NCBI RefSeq assembly: GCF_021534965.1
Contig: NZ_CP091037.1
Span: 3,603,501-3,667,500, forward strand
Reading direction: 5' to 3'
From: Muricauda sp. SCSIO 65647
Lineage (GTDB): Bacteria > Bacteroidota > Bacteroidia > Flavobacteriales > Flavobacteriaceae
Length of the DNA: 64,000 nt
The position numbers and the translations under genes are program-made. The notes under the pieces are model-generated. The model searched no databases and was not told the DNA's origin. It worked only from the letters and a program-made list of their open reading frames with translations. This document shows, in pieces, positions 45,701-56,638 of the stretch; the stretch's first letter is position 1, and each line of letters opens with the position of its first letter.

Positions 45701-47334
45701 AGCTCTTCGTAGTACTGTTTGGCCATACGTTCGCTGGTGAATTCAGGAACCACGTCATCTAAAGCCTTAAAAATCATCTGTTGCCACTTTTCAGGTCTGT
45801 CATAATACGTGGGAATTACTTTTTTCTCTAGAATATCGTAAAGATTGGCGCAATCTTCCCTATCCTGTTCTTCAACGGGCAATGTGTGGTCTAAGGCCGG
45901 CAACACAAAACTGTTCTTGCCATTCTTCCGAAATTCAGGAATCCAACCATCATCGGTAGAGACGTTCAACGACCCATTAAAAGCGGCAGACATACCACTG
46001 GTGCCCGATGCTTCACGGGTTATTCTAGGGGTGTTCAACCAAACGTCTGAGCCTTGCTTCAATTTTCTTGAGAGCTCCATTTCATATCCGGTCAATACCG
46101 CCAGATTTTTTGAGTATTTGGTAGTATGTACCAACTTGTTGAAAATATCGATGGCATACCAGTCCATCGGGTAAGGCTTGCCCGCCCAAATGATCTGCAC
46201 GGGGTACTTGGTATTGTTCACCAATTTTTCGAACCGCCCATAGTCGTAAAGCAGCATATCGGCCCTCTTGTAACCGGCAAACCTACGGGCCCAGACAATG
46301 GTCAGTACGTTCGGGTCGAATATTTTTCCCGTTTGGTCCAATACCGTTTCAAACAGTTCTTTTTTGAGCACAAGCTTTCGCTTTGAGAAAGCGTTTTCCT
46401 TTTTGTTTTTCCAGGCCTTTTTCAATTCAGGGTCTTGCCAATACCCTAGGTTCTGGGCATTCGTAATGGGAATAATGGCACCATTGTTCGCATAGGGCTT
46501 CCACATTTCTTTGGAAACCTTACCGTGCAGTTTTGAGACCGCATTGGTCTTTTTTGCCATTTTTAGGGCACTCACGGTATAGCTGAGCATCCCTCCGGCT
46601 ACCATTTCCTCATTCAATTCCTCTTCGGCCAATGTTTTACCAAAAAATCCGAATTGGTTCAAATAATTGATATCACGCTCTGCATTGCCGGCCTTTTCTG
46701 GGGTATGGGTAGTAAAGACAAGTTGTTCGGTTTTCACTCCATTATCTTTCAGGTAGTAAAAAGCGGGAAGGGCATGGCCCTCGTTCAGGTGGTAAATATC
46801 CGCACCACCCAGGGCCTCGACCACTTTTGCGCCACCAACTCCCAAAACAATGCTCTGCGATATACGGGTGGCCTCATTGGCATCGTAGAGATAGTTCGTA
46901 ATGGTTCTTGAAAGATGGTCGTTGCCCTCTACGTCGGTCGACAACAAATAAAGGGGCACCGTACCAAAAACCTCGGGTTTGAGCACATAGGCCCTGACAT
47001 TTACATCAGGGTTGTCGTGTATCTTGACTTTCACCTGAATTCCGGTATCCTCAAGAAAATTATGGGTTTTTTCTACAAATTCGGGTTTCAAGGTCTGGTC
47101 TTGGTTGCGTGATTGGTCATAATAACCATATTTCCACAACATACCGACCCCGATCATATTCTGTTTCAACTCAAAAGCCGATCGCATATGGGATCCTGCC
47201 AAAAATCCAAGTCCGCCCGAGTAAATCTTCAAAGCTTGATCTATGGCAAACTCCATACTGAAATAGGCCACTCGTTTATTGTACTTTTTTGATGGATTAT
47301 ATGGATGTTTCCAAGTGGAGTATTCGTGGGACAT
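45694..47334 (-). CDS. Short alpha-glucan phosphorylase-like protein without the PLP lysine
   Basis: 546 residues of the archaeal/bacterial short glycogen phosphorylase type (TIGR02094-like). Motifs include YFSMEFAID, SGGLGFLAGSHMRSA, YHLNEGHALPA, FTTHTPEKAGNAER, ARRFAGYKRADM and TREASGTSGM. In TIGR02094 proteins the last of these continues as SGMKAALNG, whose lysine carries PLP; here it is SGMSAAFNG. Activity as a phosphorylase is therefore doubtful; a glycosyltransferase or regulatory role is possible. It stands alone, convergent with the EthD gene. Confidence 0.8.
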   Translation of the reverse strand: MSHEYSTWKHPYNPSKKYNKRVAYFSMEFAIDQALKIYSGGLGFLAGSHMRSAFELKQNMIGVGMLWKYGYYDQSRNQDQTLKPEFVEKTHNFLEDTGIQVKVKIHDNPDVNVRAYVLKPEVFGTVPLYLLSTDVEGNDHLSRTITNYLYDANEATRISQSIVLGVGGAKVVEALGGADIYHLNEGHALPAFYYLKDNGVKTEQLVFTTHTPEKAGNAERDINYLNQFGFFGKTLAEEELNEEMVAGGMLSYTVSALKMAKKTNAVSKLHGKVSKEMWKPYANNGAIIPITNAQNLGYWQDPELKKAWKNKKENAFSKRKLVLKKELFETVLDQTGKIFDPNVLTIVWARRFAGYKRADMLLYDYGRFEKLVNNTKYPVQIIWAGKPYPMDWYAIDIFNKLVHTTKYSKNLAVLTGYEMELSRKLKQGSDVWLNTPRITREASGTSGMSAAFNGSLNVSTDDGWIPEFRKNGKNSFVLPALDHTLPVEEQDREDCANLYDILEKKVIPTYYDRPEKWQQMIFKALDDVVPEFTSERMAKQYYEELY

Positions 47335-47731
47335 AAGGTTGGTTTTAGCGCCAAAAATAGCGCAACATTACAAAAGAAATGGTGCGCTCTAAAAAATATT
47401 CACGATTTAGCATTATTTTTTTCAAATCCTCAATTTCAATGTTTTTTTACCAAACATTTTGAAATAAAATATTGGGATACAGATGAGACATCTGCAATTG
47501 ATGAAAACTAAACCACTACGGACTGAACGTCCATAGGTTTTGATGCGCAATGAAATTGCTTTTTGTCAAATGTTAATGGGTAACAGTGCCACCACTATAA
47601 ACCATTCACCAATAACGAATAACTTTTTGAATGATAAAAATCTATAGAAACTGAAAGTAACCGCAATCAATCCCGATGCTAACGGGAGCTGGGTTTTAAC
47701 CTTTGACTGACCAATAAAAGGCTTTGTGGTT
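47335..47731. other. Gap of about 400 bp without a gene
   Basis: No open frame with coding features. TCCCG (47671-47675) and CGGGA (47683-47687) form a small hairpin near the end of the DUF4197 gene and may be a weak terminator. The promoter of the phosphorylase gene must lie near 47340-47400 but is not clear. Confidence 0.4.
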
Positions 47732-48448
47732 TTATTGCAATGCAAAGACTTTCTGCAACAAGGCCGTGGTGCGTGCACTCACTGAATTTCTAATTTCCGT
47801 CTCCTTATCCCCCACTTTCACAAAAAGTCCCTTGATGGCCTCTTCGGTCACGTATTCGGTGAGATTCGGGTTTACGGGCTTTATCAGGGGAATGGTGTTG
47901 TATCTATTGATGATATCTTTCCAAATTTTGTCGGCACCCACATTGCCCAAAGAAGCCTTGATCTTGGGTGAAAAGGCAGTTTGTAGTTGTGAGGTCGTCT
48001 TTTGTTGTAAGTATTGTGTGGCTGCCAAATCGTTCTCTGAGACCAATAGTTGTTTGGCATCTTCAAATGTAAAGCCCTTTATTGTATTGATAAAGATAGG
48101 TTTGGCTTCGCTAACGGCGTCTTCTGCCGCCCTGTTCAAAACCTTTAATCCTTCATCGGCCAATGAAGACAGGCCAATTTTTCGCAGTGCCTCATCTACT
48201 TTTTTAAGCTCTTCGGGCAATAAGATCTTTACTGCTTGATCTTTAAAATAGCCATCTTCTTTGCTCAAAAGGTCAACCCCCTCGCCTACACCAAACTCCA
48301 AGGCCTGTTTGAGTCCGAGGATAATGTCGTTTTGCGAAACCGGTTCGCCGGTCGGCAGATTGTTGACCACTTGCTGTAATTCGGCACAACCGAGAAAGAA
48401 AAACAGTGAAACCAGTGTCGTAGCATTGCGCAACTTTTTCATAGACAT
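47732..48448 (-). CDS. DUF4197 lipoprotein
   Basis: 238 residues. Lipoprotein signal with lipobox FFLGC (about Cys21). The body is helical with LGLKQALEFGVGEGVDLLSKEDGYFKD and a C-terminal LTEYVTEEAIKGLFVKVGDKE, the DUF4197 pattern. Function unknown. It is downstream of the gapN-like gene by 37 bp and may be read through from the ilv operon. A second ATG two codons later is an equally good start. Confidence 0.85.
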   Translation of the reverse strand: MSMKKLRNATTLVSLFFFLGCAELQQVVNNLPTGEPVSQNDIILGLKQALEFGVGEGVDLLSKEDGYFKDQAVKILLPEELKKVDEALRKIGLSSLADEGLKVLNRAAEDAVSEAKPIFINTIKGFTFEDAKQLLVSENDLAATQYLQQKTTSQLQTAFSPKIKASLGNVGADKIWKDIINRYNTIPLIKPVNPNLTEYVTEEAIKGLFVKVGDKETEIRNSVSARTTALLQKVFALQ

Positions 48449-48485
48449 GGATTGAGGTTAAAGTTAGCGTCAAAGATACTCTATC

Positions 48486-50078
48486 TCACAAGATATAATC
48501 GGTACTCAAAAAGTTGCTGGCCTTGGCCTCTAACAGTTGCTCGACCGTTTCATTGTTCAATTCGTTGTCTTTGAACGCCACAAAGGTTCTGATCGAGAAC
48601 GAACGCAGGGCATCGTGAACACTCAAGGTCGATTGGGCAGAGTCTTTTCTGCCCGTAAACGGATATACATCTGGCCCCCGTTGGCATGAGCTGTTCAGGT
48701 TCACGCGGCAAACCAAGTTGGCCAGGGTGTCTATCAAAGGTGATAGGGTGTACACATCCTTACCGAACAAACTCACTTGCTGGCCATAGTTCGACTCGGC
48801 CATATCATGTAGCGGTTCTTCTATATCGCTGAACGAAAGCACGGGAATAATCGGCCCGAACTGCTCTTCTTCATATACCTGCATGTTTTTGGTCACAGGA
48901 TGCACTACGGCGGGCCATATGAAATTTTCAAAGCGCTCCCCGCCTTTTTTGTTGATGATTTTGGCCCCTTTTTCTATGGCATCGTCGAGCAATTCTTGAA
49001 TGTATCCGGGTTTGCCAGGTTCGGGCAGGGGCGTCAAATGTACCCCCTCATCCCAAGGGTTACCAAATTTGAGACTATCGACCCGCTCTGCATAACGTTT
49101 CAAAAATTCATCTGTAACATCTTCATGTACATAAATGACTTTTAAGGCTGTACAGCGCTGCCCATTATACGAAAGGGTTCCCGAGATGACCTCGTTTACG
49201 GTCAAATCTAAATCGGCATCAGGTAATATGATCGCCGGGTTTTTGGCCTCCAATCCCAATACCAATCGTAAACGATTGCTTTTTGGGTGCTGATCTTGCA
49301 ATGCATTGGCCGATTTGCTGTTGCCGATCAAGGCCAACACATCTATCTTTCCTGTTTTCATAATGGGTCCCGCAATGGCCCTGCCCCTTCCGAAAAGAAC
49401 ATTGATCACCCCCTTGGGAAAGCTGCTTTGAAAGGCTTCCAGCAATGGGGCTATCAATAGTACCCCGTGCTTGGCCGGTTTGAAAATAGTGGTGTTGCCC
49501 ATGATGATCGCGGGAATCAACAACGTAAAGGTCTCGTTGAGCGGATAGTTGTAAGGCCCCAGACAGAGTATCACTCCCAATGGTCCACGACGAATATGGG
49601 CATATACCCCATCGTGTTTATGAAATTTGGCCGAATCGCGATCTAATTGTTTGTACTCTTCAAGGGTATCATAGATGTACTCTACGGTGCGGTCAAATTC
49701 TTTATAGGAATCGGGCATTGATTTTCCGATTTCCCACATCAACAGTTTGACCACTTCCTCACGTTTTTGCTCCATCTTTTTCACGAACGCCTCCATGCAC
49801 GCTATGCGGTCTTTCACCTTCATGGTCGGCCACACGCCCTGACCACGGTCATAGGCTTTCATAGCGGCATCTAGCGCATCAAGTGCCTCGGGTTCGGCCA
49901 TATTGGGAATACTGCCCAACACGGTCGGCCGGTATTCTTGAGTGGAGGAAATGGTTGAGATCACTTCTGAGGTCGCACCGTTCCACTCTCGCAGTTCACC
50001 GTTGACCAAATAGGTTCTTTGGTGTATCTGCTCTTTTATTTGGAAATTATCAGGAATCAATGTTGTGGCTGTTTCCAT
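48486..50078 (-). CDS. gapN: NADP-dependent glyceraldehyde-3-phosphate dehydrogenase-like (GapN), ALDH superfamily
   Basis: About 530 residues from the ATG at 50078; the open frame continues to 50123 but the ATG is preferred. Aldehyde dehydrogenase fold: the general base glutamate is in [10 protein letters not shown] and the nucleophile cysteine in [12 protein letters not shown]. Overall it resembles non-phosphorylating GAPDH, which oxidises glyceraldehyde-3-phosphate to 3-phosphoglycerate and makes NADPH. It follows ilvC by 59 bp on the same strand. Confidence 0.85.
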   Translation of the reverse strand: METATTLIPDNFQIKEQIHQRTYLVNGELREWNGATSEVISTISSTQEYRPTVLGSIPNMAEPEALDALDAAMKAYDRGQGVWPTMKVKDRIACMEAFVKKMEQKREEVVKLLMWEIGKSMPDSYKEFDRTVEYIYDTLEEYKQLDRDSAKFHKHDGVYAHIRRGPLGVILCLGPYNYPLNETFTLLIPAIIMGNTTIFKPAKHGVLLIAPLLEAFQSSFPKGVINVLFGRGRAIAGPIMKTGKIDVLALIGNSKSANALQDQHPKSNRLRLVLGLEAKNPAIILPDADLDLTVNEVISGTLSYNGQRCTALKVIYVHEDVTDEFLKRYAERVDSLKFGNPWDEGVHLTPLPEPGKPGYIQELLDDAIEKGAKIINKKGGERFENFIWPAVVHPVTKNMQVYEEEQFGPIIPVLSFSDIEEPLHDMAESNYGQQVSLFGKDVYTLSPLIDTLANLVCRVNLNSSCQRGPDVYPFTGRKDSAQSTLSVHDALRSFSIRTFVAFKDNELNNETVEQLLEAKASNFLSTDYIL

Positions 50079-50137
50079 AATTTTCACAATTTCTGAATGT
50101 CGAATTGGTCGATTCTTGGCCAATTCTTGCTAGTATG

Positions 50138-51610
50138 TTATATGGGTTTCATGGCGGTCATTGAAGCCCTTAGACGTGCTCCGACAACTTCTACATCATG
50201 CTCACGAATGGCTTTGTTGACGATAATCAATTTCACATTGTCCACTCCATTGTCACGCCCTTCACCAAAAGTCTTGCCGATGACATCGACATCTATTTTT
50301 TTCATGAAATCGCCCAACAGGGGCTTACAGGCATGGTCAAAGAGATAGCAACCATATTCTGCCGTGTCGGAGATGACGCGGTTCATCTCAAACAGTTTTT
50401 TTCGGGCTATGGTATTTGCGATCAAGGGGGTTTCGTGCAGTGACTCGTAGTATGCCGATTCACCGATAATGCCCGATTCGGTCATGGTCTCGTACGCCAG
50501 TTCTACCCCTGCTTTCACAAAAGCGACCATGAGTACGCCATTGTCATAATATTCTTGCTCTGAAATGGCCTCACCGCCCGCAGGCGTCTTCTCAAAGGCC
50601 GTTTCACCTGTTGCGGCCCGCCATGTCAATAGGTTTTTGTCATCATTGGCCCAGTCTTCCATCATGGTCGTCGAAAAATGGCCGCTCATGATATCGTCCA
50701 TGTGCTTTTCAAAGAGTGGTCGCATGATTTCCTTCAACTCCTCGGCCAAATCAAAGGCCTTTATTTTCGCAGGATTTGAGAGTCGGTCCATCATGTTGGT
50801 GATACCCCCGTGCTTCAAACCTTCGGTGATGGTTTCCCATCCGTATTGAATCAATTTGGAGGCATAGCCCGCATCAAGGCCCTTTTCGATCATTTTGTCA
50901 AAACAAAGGATGGAACCCGTTTGCAGCAATCCGCAGAGAATGGTCTGCTCACCCATCAAATCTGATTTTACTTCGGCGACAAAAGAAGATTCCAACACCC
51001 CGGCTTTGTGGCCGCCTGTGGCAGCAGCATACGCTTTGGCCTGTTCCAGGCCTTTGCCCTCCGGGTCATTTTCAGGGTGCACGGCGATCAGTGTGGGTAC
51101 GCCGAAACCTCTTTTGTACTCTTCGCGTACCTCAGATCCCGGACTTTTGGGCGCAACCATGATTACCGTAATGTCTTCACGGATCTGCATGCCTTCTTCC
51201 ACAATGTTGAATCCATGAGAATACGATAAGGTCGCGCCCTTTTTCATCAAGGGCATGACCGCACTGACCACATTGGTGTGCTGTTTATCGGGCGTCAGAT
51301 TAATGACCAAATCGGCCTTTGGAATCAACTCTTCATAACCGGCCGCAGTGAAATTGTTCTCTGTGGCATTTTTGTAAGACTGCCTTTTCTCTTTGATGGC
51401 CGCTTCACGAAGCGCATACGAAATATCAAGACCAGAATCGCGCATGTTGAGCCCTTGGTTCAAACCTTGGGCGCCACAACCGACGATTACGATTTTTTTT
51501 CCCTTTAAGGCGGTCACACCATCGGCAAACTCAGAAGATTCCATGAACCGGCATTTACCCAGTTGCAATAGTTGTTCTCGAAGCGATAGTGTGTTGAAGT
51601 AATTTGTCAT
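50138..51610 (-). CDS. ilvC: Ketol-acid reductoisomerase (class II)
   Basis: 490 residues, the long class II form as in E. coli. The Rossmann domain has [17 protein letters not shown] (about 45-61), and two helical domains follow with the Mg-binding [13 protein letters not shown]. It converts 2-acetolactate and 2-aceto-2-hydroxybutyrate to the dihydroxy acids with NADPH. Last of ilvD-ilvB-ilvN-ilvC, 21 bp from ilvN. Confidence 0.96.
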   Translation of the reverse strand: MTNYFNTLSLREQLLQLGKCRFMESSEFADGVTALKGKKIVIVGCGAQGLNQGLNMRDSGLDISYALREAAIKEKRQSYKNATENNFTAAGYEELIPKADLVINLTPDKQHTNVVSAVMPLMKKGATLSYSHGFNIVEEGMQIREDITVIMVAPKSPGSEVREEYKRGFGVPTLIAVHPENDPEGKGLEQAKAYAAATGGHKAGVLESSFVAEVKSDLMGEQTILCGLLQTGSILCFDKMIEKGLDAGYASKLIQYGWETITEGLKHGGITNMMDRLSNPAKIKAFDLAEELKEIMRPLFEKHMDDIMSGHFSTTMMEDWANDDKNLLTWRAATGETAFEKTPAGGEAISEQEYYDNGVLMVAFVKAGVELAYETMTESGIIGESAYYESLHETPLIANTIARKKLFEMNRVISDTAEYGCYLFDHACKPLLGDFMKKIDVDVIGKTFGEGRDNGVDNVKLIIVNKAIREHDVEVVGARLRASMTAMKPI

Positions 51611-51631
51611 TTTCTATGTTCTATTTGTTTT

Positions 51632-52162
51632 TTAATCGGTCAAATTAAATTCTTCTAGTATTTCTGTAATGGGCATTTTGGTCTTGGTCACCGTAATTCT
51701 GCCCGAACGTACAAACTGCATAATGCCAAAAGGCTCCAAATCGTCGTGCATTTCATCGATTTCATGTCTTCTTCCGGTTTTGGCCAACACGAAAAATTCT
51801 CTATTGACCGTGACAATGGTCGATTTGCTCTCTTTGATCACATTTTGGATCTGCGGTTCATCGAACAACAATCCCGAGGCGATCTTGAACAAGGCCGATT
51901 CTTGATAAATCGTTTCTTCATCGGTATGGTAAAATGCCTTGATGACCTCGATTTGTTTTTCGATCTGTTGTACAATTTTTCGTGTCCAGTCCTCCGTCGT
52001 AAAAACGACGATCGTGAATTTTGACACGTGTTCGATTTCGGATTTTGACACGTTCAAACTTTCGATGTTGATGTGCCGTTTCAAGAAAATGCCCGAAATT
52101 CTGTTCAAAAGGCCCACGCTGTTCTCAGAATAGACCGATATGGTAAACCATTGTTTTTCCAT
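51632..52162 (-). CDS. ilvN: Acetolactate synthase small subunit
   Basis: 176 residues. N-terminal ACT domain (FTISVYSENSVGLLNRISGIFLKRHINIESLNV) that gives valine feedback control, followed by a C-terminal ACT-like regulatory domain. It activates IlvB. 12 bp from ilvB upstream and 21 bp from ilvC downstream. The symbol ilvH is also used for this family. Confidence 0.93.
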   Translation of the reverse strand: MEKQWFTISVYSENSVGLLNRISGIFLKRHINIESLNVSKSEIEHVSKFTIVVFTTEDWTRKIVQQIEKQIEVIKAFYHTDEETIYQESALFKIASGLLFDEPQIQNVIKESKSTIVTVNREFFVLAKTGRRHEIDEMHDDLEPFGIMQFVRSGRITVTKTKMPITEILEEFNLTD

Positions 52163-52174
52163 GTGGAATGCGAA

Positions 52175-53908
52175 TTATTTTAATCGAATGTCAGATACGG
52201 AAGCCCCAGAGGGAATCATCGGAAACACGTTGTCTTCTTTCTCGACCCGAACCTCTAAAAAGTATGGATGCTTCGAGGCCATCATTTCATTGACGGCATC
52301 TTTGAGGTCTTCGCGTTTTTCTACCCTTTTGGCCTGAATATGGTATCCTTCGGCAATTTTCACAAAATCAGGATTTGTCATGACCGTTGACGCATAACGG
52401 CTTTCAAAGAACAGTTCTTGCCATTGCCGTACCATGCCCAAGTGGTCATTGTTCAAAACCACGATTTTCACAGGAACATCATGCTGAAAAATAACACCCA
52501 ATTCTTGAATGGTCATTTGGTAACCGCCATCGCCGATTATGGCGACCACTTCCCTATCCATGGCCCCCATCTTGGCCCCAATGGCCGCAGGAAGGGCAAA
52601 GCCCATGGTACCCAGACCCCCTGAGGTAATATTGCTCTTGGTCTGTTTGAACTTGGCATAGCGGCACGCGATCATTTGATGCTGGCCCACATCGGTCACG
52701 ATGACCGCTTCATGGTTTGAGGCCTTGTTGATTTGCTCTATTACCTCACCCATGGTAAGACCGGGTTTTGTAGGATGGATATCTTTTTCGATCACCGTGG
52801 CAAATTCTTCTTCATACTTTTTATCAAATTCTGCCCGCCAAGCCCTGTGCTCGTTTTGGTTTACCAAAGGAAGTAACAATTGTAATGTTTTTTTGGCATC
52901 GCCCAATACCGCAATGTCAGCTTTAACGTTTTTGTTGATCTCGGCAGGGTCGATCTCAAAGTGGATGACCTTTGCCTGTTTGGCATAGGTGTCTAAATTT
53001 CCTGTTACACGGTCATCGAAACGCATGCCAATGGCAATCAGTACATCACACTCATTGGTCAACACATTGGGGCCGTAGTTACCATGCATGCCCACCATAC
53101 CGACATTTAAGGGATGATCGGTATCCATGGCAGATAGGCCTAAGATTGTCCAAGCTGCAGGAGTACCTGTTTTTTCGACCAGTTCTTTGAGCTGCTCTTC
53201 GGCCTCTCCCAAAATTACCCCTTGACCAAAAATGATGTACGGTTTTTTGGCTTTGTTGATCAATTCTGCCGCTTGTTCGATTGCGTTTAAATCTGGCTTG
53301 GGTGCGGGCTTGTAACTTCTGACGCCGGTACATTTTTCATAATGGAAATCCAGTTCGTCAAACTGGGCGTTCTTGGTGATATCTATCAATACTGGGCCTG
53401 GTCTTCCTGATTTGGCAATGTAAAAGGCCTTGGCTAAGATTTCGGGAATCTCGGAAGCCTTTGTGATCTGGTAGTTCCATTTTGTGACGGGAGTGGAAAT
53501 ACCTACGATATCTGTTTCTTGAAAGGCATCAGAACCCAATAGATGTCGAGGCACCTGACCTGTAATACATACTATGGGAGTCGAATCGATCTGTGCATCT
53601 GCAAGACCTGTGACCAGGTTCGTGGCACCAGGACCCGAAGTGGCCATGGCGACCCCTACCCTGCCGCTGACCCGTGCATAACCTTGAGCGGAGTGTGTGG
53701 CCCCTTGCTCATGGCGTGTAAGTACATGGGTCAATTTATCCTGAAACTTATAGAGCTCGTCGTAAACGGGCATTATGGCACCCCCAGGATAGCCATAAAT
53801 CAAATCGACACCTTCGGCCAACAGGCAATGAATAATGGCTTCGGCACCGCTTATTCTATTGGCCTTTTTTTCTTCAGCTTTCTTCTTTTGTGCTTTCAAT
53901 GTTTCCAT
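52175..53908 (-). CDS. ilvB: Acetolactate synthase large subunit
   Basis: 577 residues from the ATG at 53908; an ATG at 53929 is possible but would overlap ilvD. TPP-dependent: the catalytic glutamate region is LTRHEQGATHSAQGYAR, and the TPP/Mg motif is IGDGGYQMTIQELGVIFQHDVPVKIVVLNND. FAD-binding middle domain at about 200-340. It condenses pyruvate with pyruvate or 2-ketobutyrate. Second gene of the ilv operon. Confidence 0.95.
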   Translation of the reverse strand: METLKAQKKKAEEKKANRISGAEAIIHCLLAEGVDLIYGYPGGAIMPVYDELYKFQDKLTHVLTRHEQGATHSAQGYARVSGRVGVAMATSGPGATNLVTGLADAQIDSTPIVCITGQVPRHLLGSDAFQETDIVGISTPVTKWNYQITKASEIPEILAKAFYIAKSGRPGPVLIDITKNAQFDELDFHYEKCTGVRSYKPAPKPDLNAIEQAAELINKAKKPYIIFGQGVILGEAEEQLKELVEKTGTPAAWTILGLSAMDTDHPLNVGMVGMHGNYGPNVLTNECDVLIAIGMRFDDRVTGNLDTYAKQAKVIHFEIDPAEINKNVKADIAVLGDAKKTLQLLLPLVNQNEHRAWRAEFDKKYEEEFATVIEKDIHPTKPGLTMGEVIEQINKASNHEAVIVTDVGQHQMIACRYAKFKQTKSNITSGGLGTMGFALPAAIGAKMGAMDREVVAIIGDGGYQMTIQELGVIFQHDVPVKIVVLNNDHLGMVRQWQELFFESRYASTVMTNPDFVKIAEGYHIQAKRVEKREDLKDAVNEMMASKHPYFLEVRVEKEDNVFPMIPSGASVSDIRLK

Positions 53909-53918
53909 ATCCCCAAGA

Positions 53919-55595
53919 TTATAATGCATCGGTCACACAGCCCTCTGAGGCTGATGAGACGGTCTTGGCATATTTGTATAAACTTCCTTTTCTAACTTTT
54001 AAATCTGGTTGTTTCCAGTTTGCTTTTCTTTTACCGAGTTCTTCACTGGTCAAATCGACCGAAATGGTATTGCTCTCGGCATCAATGGTAATAATATCGC
54101 CATCTTTGACCAGACCAATGGCACCGCCTTCCTGTGCTTCGGGAGCAATATGCCCGACCACAAAACCGTGCGTTCCGCCAGAAAATCTGCCATCTGTTAT
54201 CAAGGCCACTTCTTTGCCCAAGCCCGCACCCATAATGGCTGCGGTCGGTTTCAACATTTCTGGCATTCCTGGACCCCCTTTTGGACCTTCGTAGCGGATC
54301 ACGACCACGTCGCCTTTTTTCACCTTTCCGTTTTTGATGCCATCATTGGCTTCAAATTCGCCGTCGAATACTTTTGCGGGACCTGAGAAATGGAGTCCTT
54401 CCTTGCCCGTAATCTTTGCTACGGAACCTTTTTCGGCAAGGTTTCCATATAAAATTCTTAGGTGGCCCGTTTTTTTGATGGGATTGTCCACTTTTCTGAC
54501 CACATCTTGATTTTCCGATAGGTCTGGAGCTTCCTCCAAATTTTCGGCCAGCGTCTTACCGGTCACTGTAAGGCAGTCACCATGTAGCATTCCCTCTTCC
54601 AACATAAATTTCATCACTGCCGGAATACCACCAATACGGTGCACGTCTTCCATCAAATATTTTCCGCTTGGCTTCAAATCGGCCAAAAACGGTGTGGTAT
54701 CGCTGATTCGCTGAAAATCATCCAACCCGAAGTCGATTTCAGCGGCTTTTGCAATGGCCAAAAAGTGCAACACAGCATTGGTCGAACCGCCAAGAACGGT
54801 TATCAGTCGTACCGCATTTTCCAATGACTTTTTAGAAATGATGTCACTTGGTTTTATGTCTTTTTCCAATAGGTGCCGCAAGGCCCTGCCCGAAGCGATA
54901 CAGTCATTTTTCTTTTCTTGCCCAATAGCGGGATTGGATGAGTTATAGGGCATTGCCATGCCCAATGCCTCAATGGCCGAGGCCATGGTATTGGCCGTGT
55001 ACATGCCTCCACAGGCACCAGCCCCCGGGCATGCGTTTTGGATGACCGCCCTATATTCTTCTTCGTTCATGGTACCGGCCACTTTTTCGCCCCAGGCTTC
55101 AAACGCAGAGACCACATCCAGTTTTTTATTATTGAGACAACCCGAAGCTATGGTACCCCCATAGACCAATACCGAAGGACGATTTAAGCGAATCATCGCC
55201 ATCAAGGCGCCCGGCATGTTCTTATCACAGCCCACCACGGTGACAAGTCCATCATAGTTCATGGCCTGTACCACGGTTTCCATCGAATCGGCGATAATAT
55301 CACGCGAAGGTAGCGAGTAGCGCATTCCATACGTGCCCATCGAGATTCCATCACTGACCCCAATGGTATTGAAAATCAATCCGACCAAATCCCCTTCTTG
55401 GATACCCTGCTTCACATAGGTTGAAAGTTCATTCAGGTGCATATTGCAGGGGTTACCTTCATAACCTGTGCTACCAATGCCTATCAATGGTTTTTTGAGG
55501 TCGTCTTGAGTAAGCCCAATGGCATGCAACATTGCTTGTGCTGCAGGCTGGGTAGGGTCTTGGGTAACATTTTTACTGTATTTGTTCAATTCCAT
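53919..55595 (-). CDS. ilvD: Dihydroxy-acid dehydratase
   Basis: 558 residues. Fe-S cluster cysteines lie in [18 protein letters not shown] and [15 protein letters not shown]. It dehydrates the 2,3-dihydroxy acids to 2-oxoacids for valine, isoleucine and leucine. First gene of the operon. A -7 box lies at 55646-55653 on the minus strand. Confidence 0.96.
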   Translation of the reverse strand: MELNKYSKNVTQDPTQPAAQAMLHAIGLTQDDLKKPLIGIGSTGYEGNPCNMHLNELSTYVKQGIQEGDLVGLIFNTIGVSDGISMGTYGMRYSLPSRDIIADSMETVVQAMNYDGLVTVVGCDKNMPGALMAMIRLNRPSVLVYGGTIASGCLNNKKLDVVSAFEAWGEKVAGTMNEEEYRAVIQNACPGAGACGGMYTANTMASAIEALGMAMPYNSSNPAIGQEKKNDCIASGRALRHLLEKDIKPSDIISKKSLENAVRLITVLGGSTNAVLHFLAIAKAAEIDFGLDDFQRISDTTPFLADLKPSGKYLMEDVHRIGGIPAVMKFMLEEGMLHGDCLTVTGKTLAENLEEAPDLSENQDVVRKVDNPIKKTGHLRILYGNLAEKGSVAKITGKEGLHFSGPAKVFDGEFEANDGIKNGKVKKGDVVVIRYEGPKGGPGMPEMLKPTAAIMGAGLGKEVALITDGRFSGGTHGFVVGHIAPEAQEGGAIGLVKDGDIITIDAESNTISVDLTSEELGKRKANWKQPDLKVRKGSLYKYAKTVSSASEGCVTDAL

Positions 55596-55645
55596 TAAAA
55601 GATGTTCTAGAAATCGCTGTGCAACCTATTTTTTTATATAGTTTT

Positions 55646-55653
55646 CAAAGATA
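55646..55653 (-). promoter_or_regulatory. -7 box of the ilv operon
   Basis: TATCTTTG on the minus strand matches TAnnTTTG; transcription would begin about 45 bases before the ilvD ATG. No TTG at the right -33 distance is clear. The rest of the 315 bp divergent gap 55596-55909 contains no leader peptide that I recognise. Confidence 0.4.
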
Positions 55654-55909
55654 GATGTTTCACATATCGAATAATTTTAACAAATTACGACAGTACAGGC
55701 TCATTTAAAAAAAATGGTATTTATACCCTTGTTTTTCAATATATTAAGAGGCAAATAAATATCATATCCAAAAACCGTTCTATTATTGATATAGCAGTTG
55801 GTCATCCCTATAATTTCCACGCAAAGGTTTTTGACGCTGAATGGATTCCTCATATTAATTGGGCCTGATTGCCGGTTCAAGATCAATTTTCACCATACCT
55901 TTGTGGGCT

Positions 55910-56638
55910 ATGGAAAAAACCGTTACCGAGGCCATTATTCACAGACGTTCTGTGCGACTTTTCGACCCCAATGCCGAATTGGATACCAATGCGGTTCGCC
56001 GGTGTATTGAAAATGCCATCTTGGCACCAAACAGCAGCAACCTACAGTTATGGGAGTTTCACCATGTTATCTCCAAAGACAAGATGAAAGAACTGTCAGC
56101 GGCTTGTTTTGACCAGCCTGCGGCCAAGACGGCCAAACAACTTTTGGTGGTCGTTACCAGAAAAGACCTATGGCCAAAAAGGGCCAAGGCCAATATTGCT
56201 TTCTTGAAAAGTGCTTTTGGCAATAAACCAGACCATGAATACACCAAAAGGGAAAAATTTGCCTTGGGGTACTACAAAAAGTTAATCCCAACCGTATATT
56301 TTGATTTTCTGGGGATTCTAGGCTGGCTCAAGTACCTGTTCTTTCAGGTGGCCGGACTTTTCAAGCCTGTCTACCGTCAGGTGAGAAATTCAGATATGCG
56401 CATTGTAGCCCACAAAAGTGCCGCACTTGCCGCACAGAACTTCATGATGGGGATGGCCGCCATAGGCTATGACACCTGTCCTATGGAGGGGAGTGATACG
56501 CTAAGAATCAAGAAAATACTAAACCTGTCGAGAGGTGCAGAGATCAATATGGTCATCAGCTGTGGCATCAGGGATGAAAAAGGAGTGTACGGCCAACGTT
56601 TTCGGGTTCCATTCAAAGAGACCTATTTTGAGCATTAG
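55910..56638 (+). CDS. Nitroreductase family protein
   Basis: About 242 residues from the ATG at 55910; the in-frame ATG at 55859 is judged too early. FMN-binding nitroreductase motifs are HRRSVRLFDPNAEL, LAPNSSNLQLWEF and AAQNFMMGMAAIGYDTCPMEG. An insertion around residues 90-150 with hydrophobic stretches (FDFLGILGWLKYLFFQVAGLF) is longer than in simple members. Substrate unknown; oxidoreductase with NAD(P)H. Its stop abuts the stop of pxpC on the minus strand. Confidence 0.88.
   Translation: MEKTVTEAIIHRRSVRLFDPNAELDTNAVRRCIENAILAPNSSNLQLWEFHHVISKDKMKELSAACFDQPAAKTAKQLLVVVTRKDLWPKRAKANIAFLKSAFGNKPDHEYTKREKFALGYYKKLIPTVYFDFLGILGWLKYLFFQVAGLFKPVYRQVRNSDMRIVAHKSAALAAQNFMMGMAAIGYDTCPMEGSDTLRIKKILNLSRGAEINMVISCGIRDEKGVYGQRFRVPFKETYFEH

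Noticed and set aside
55596-55909. Leader peptide or T-box attenuator for the ilv operon
   Set aside because: No short frame rich in branched-chain codons and no T-box pattern were found.
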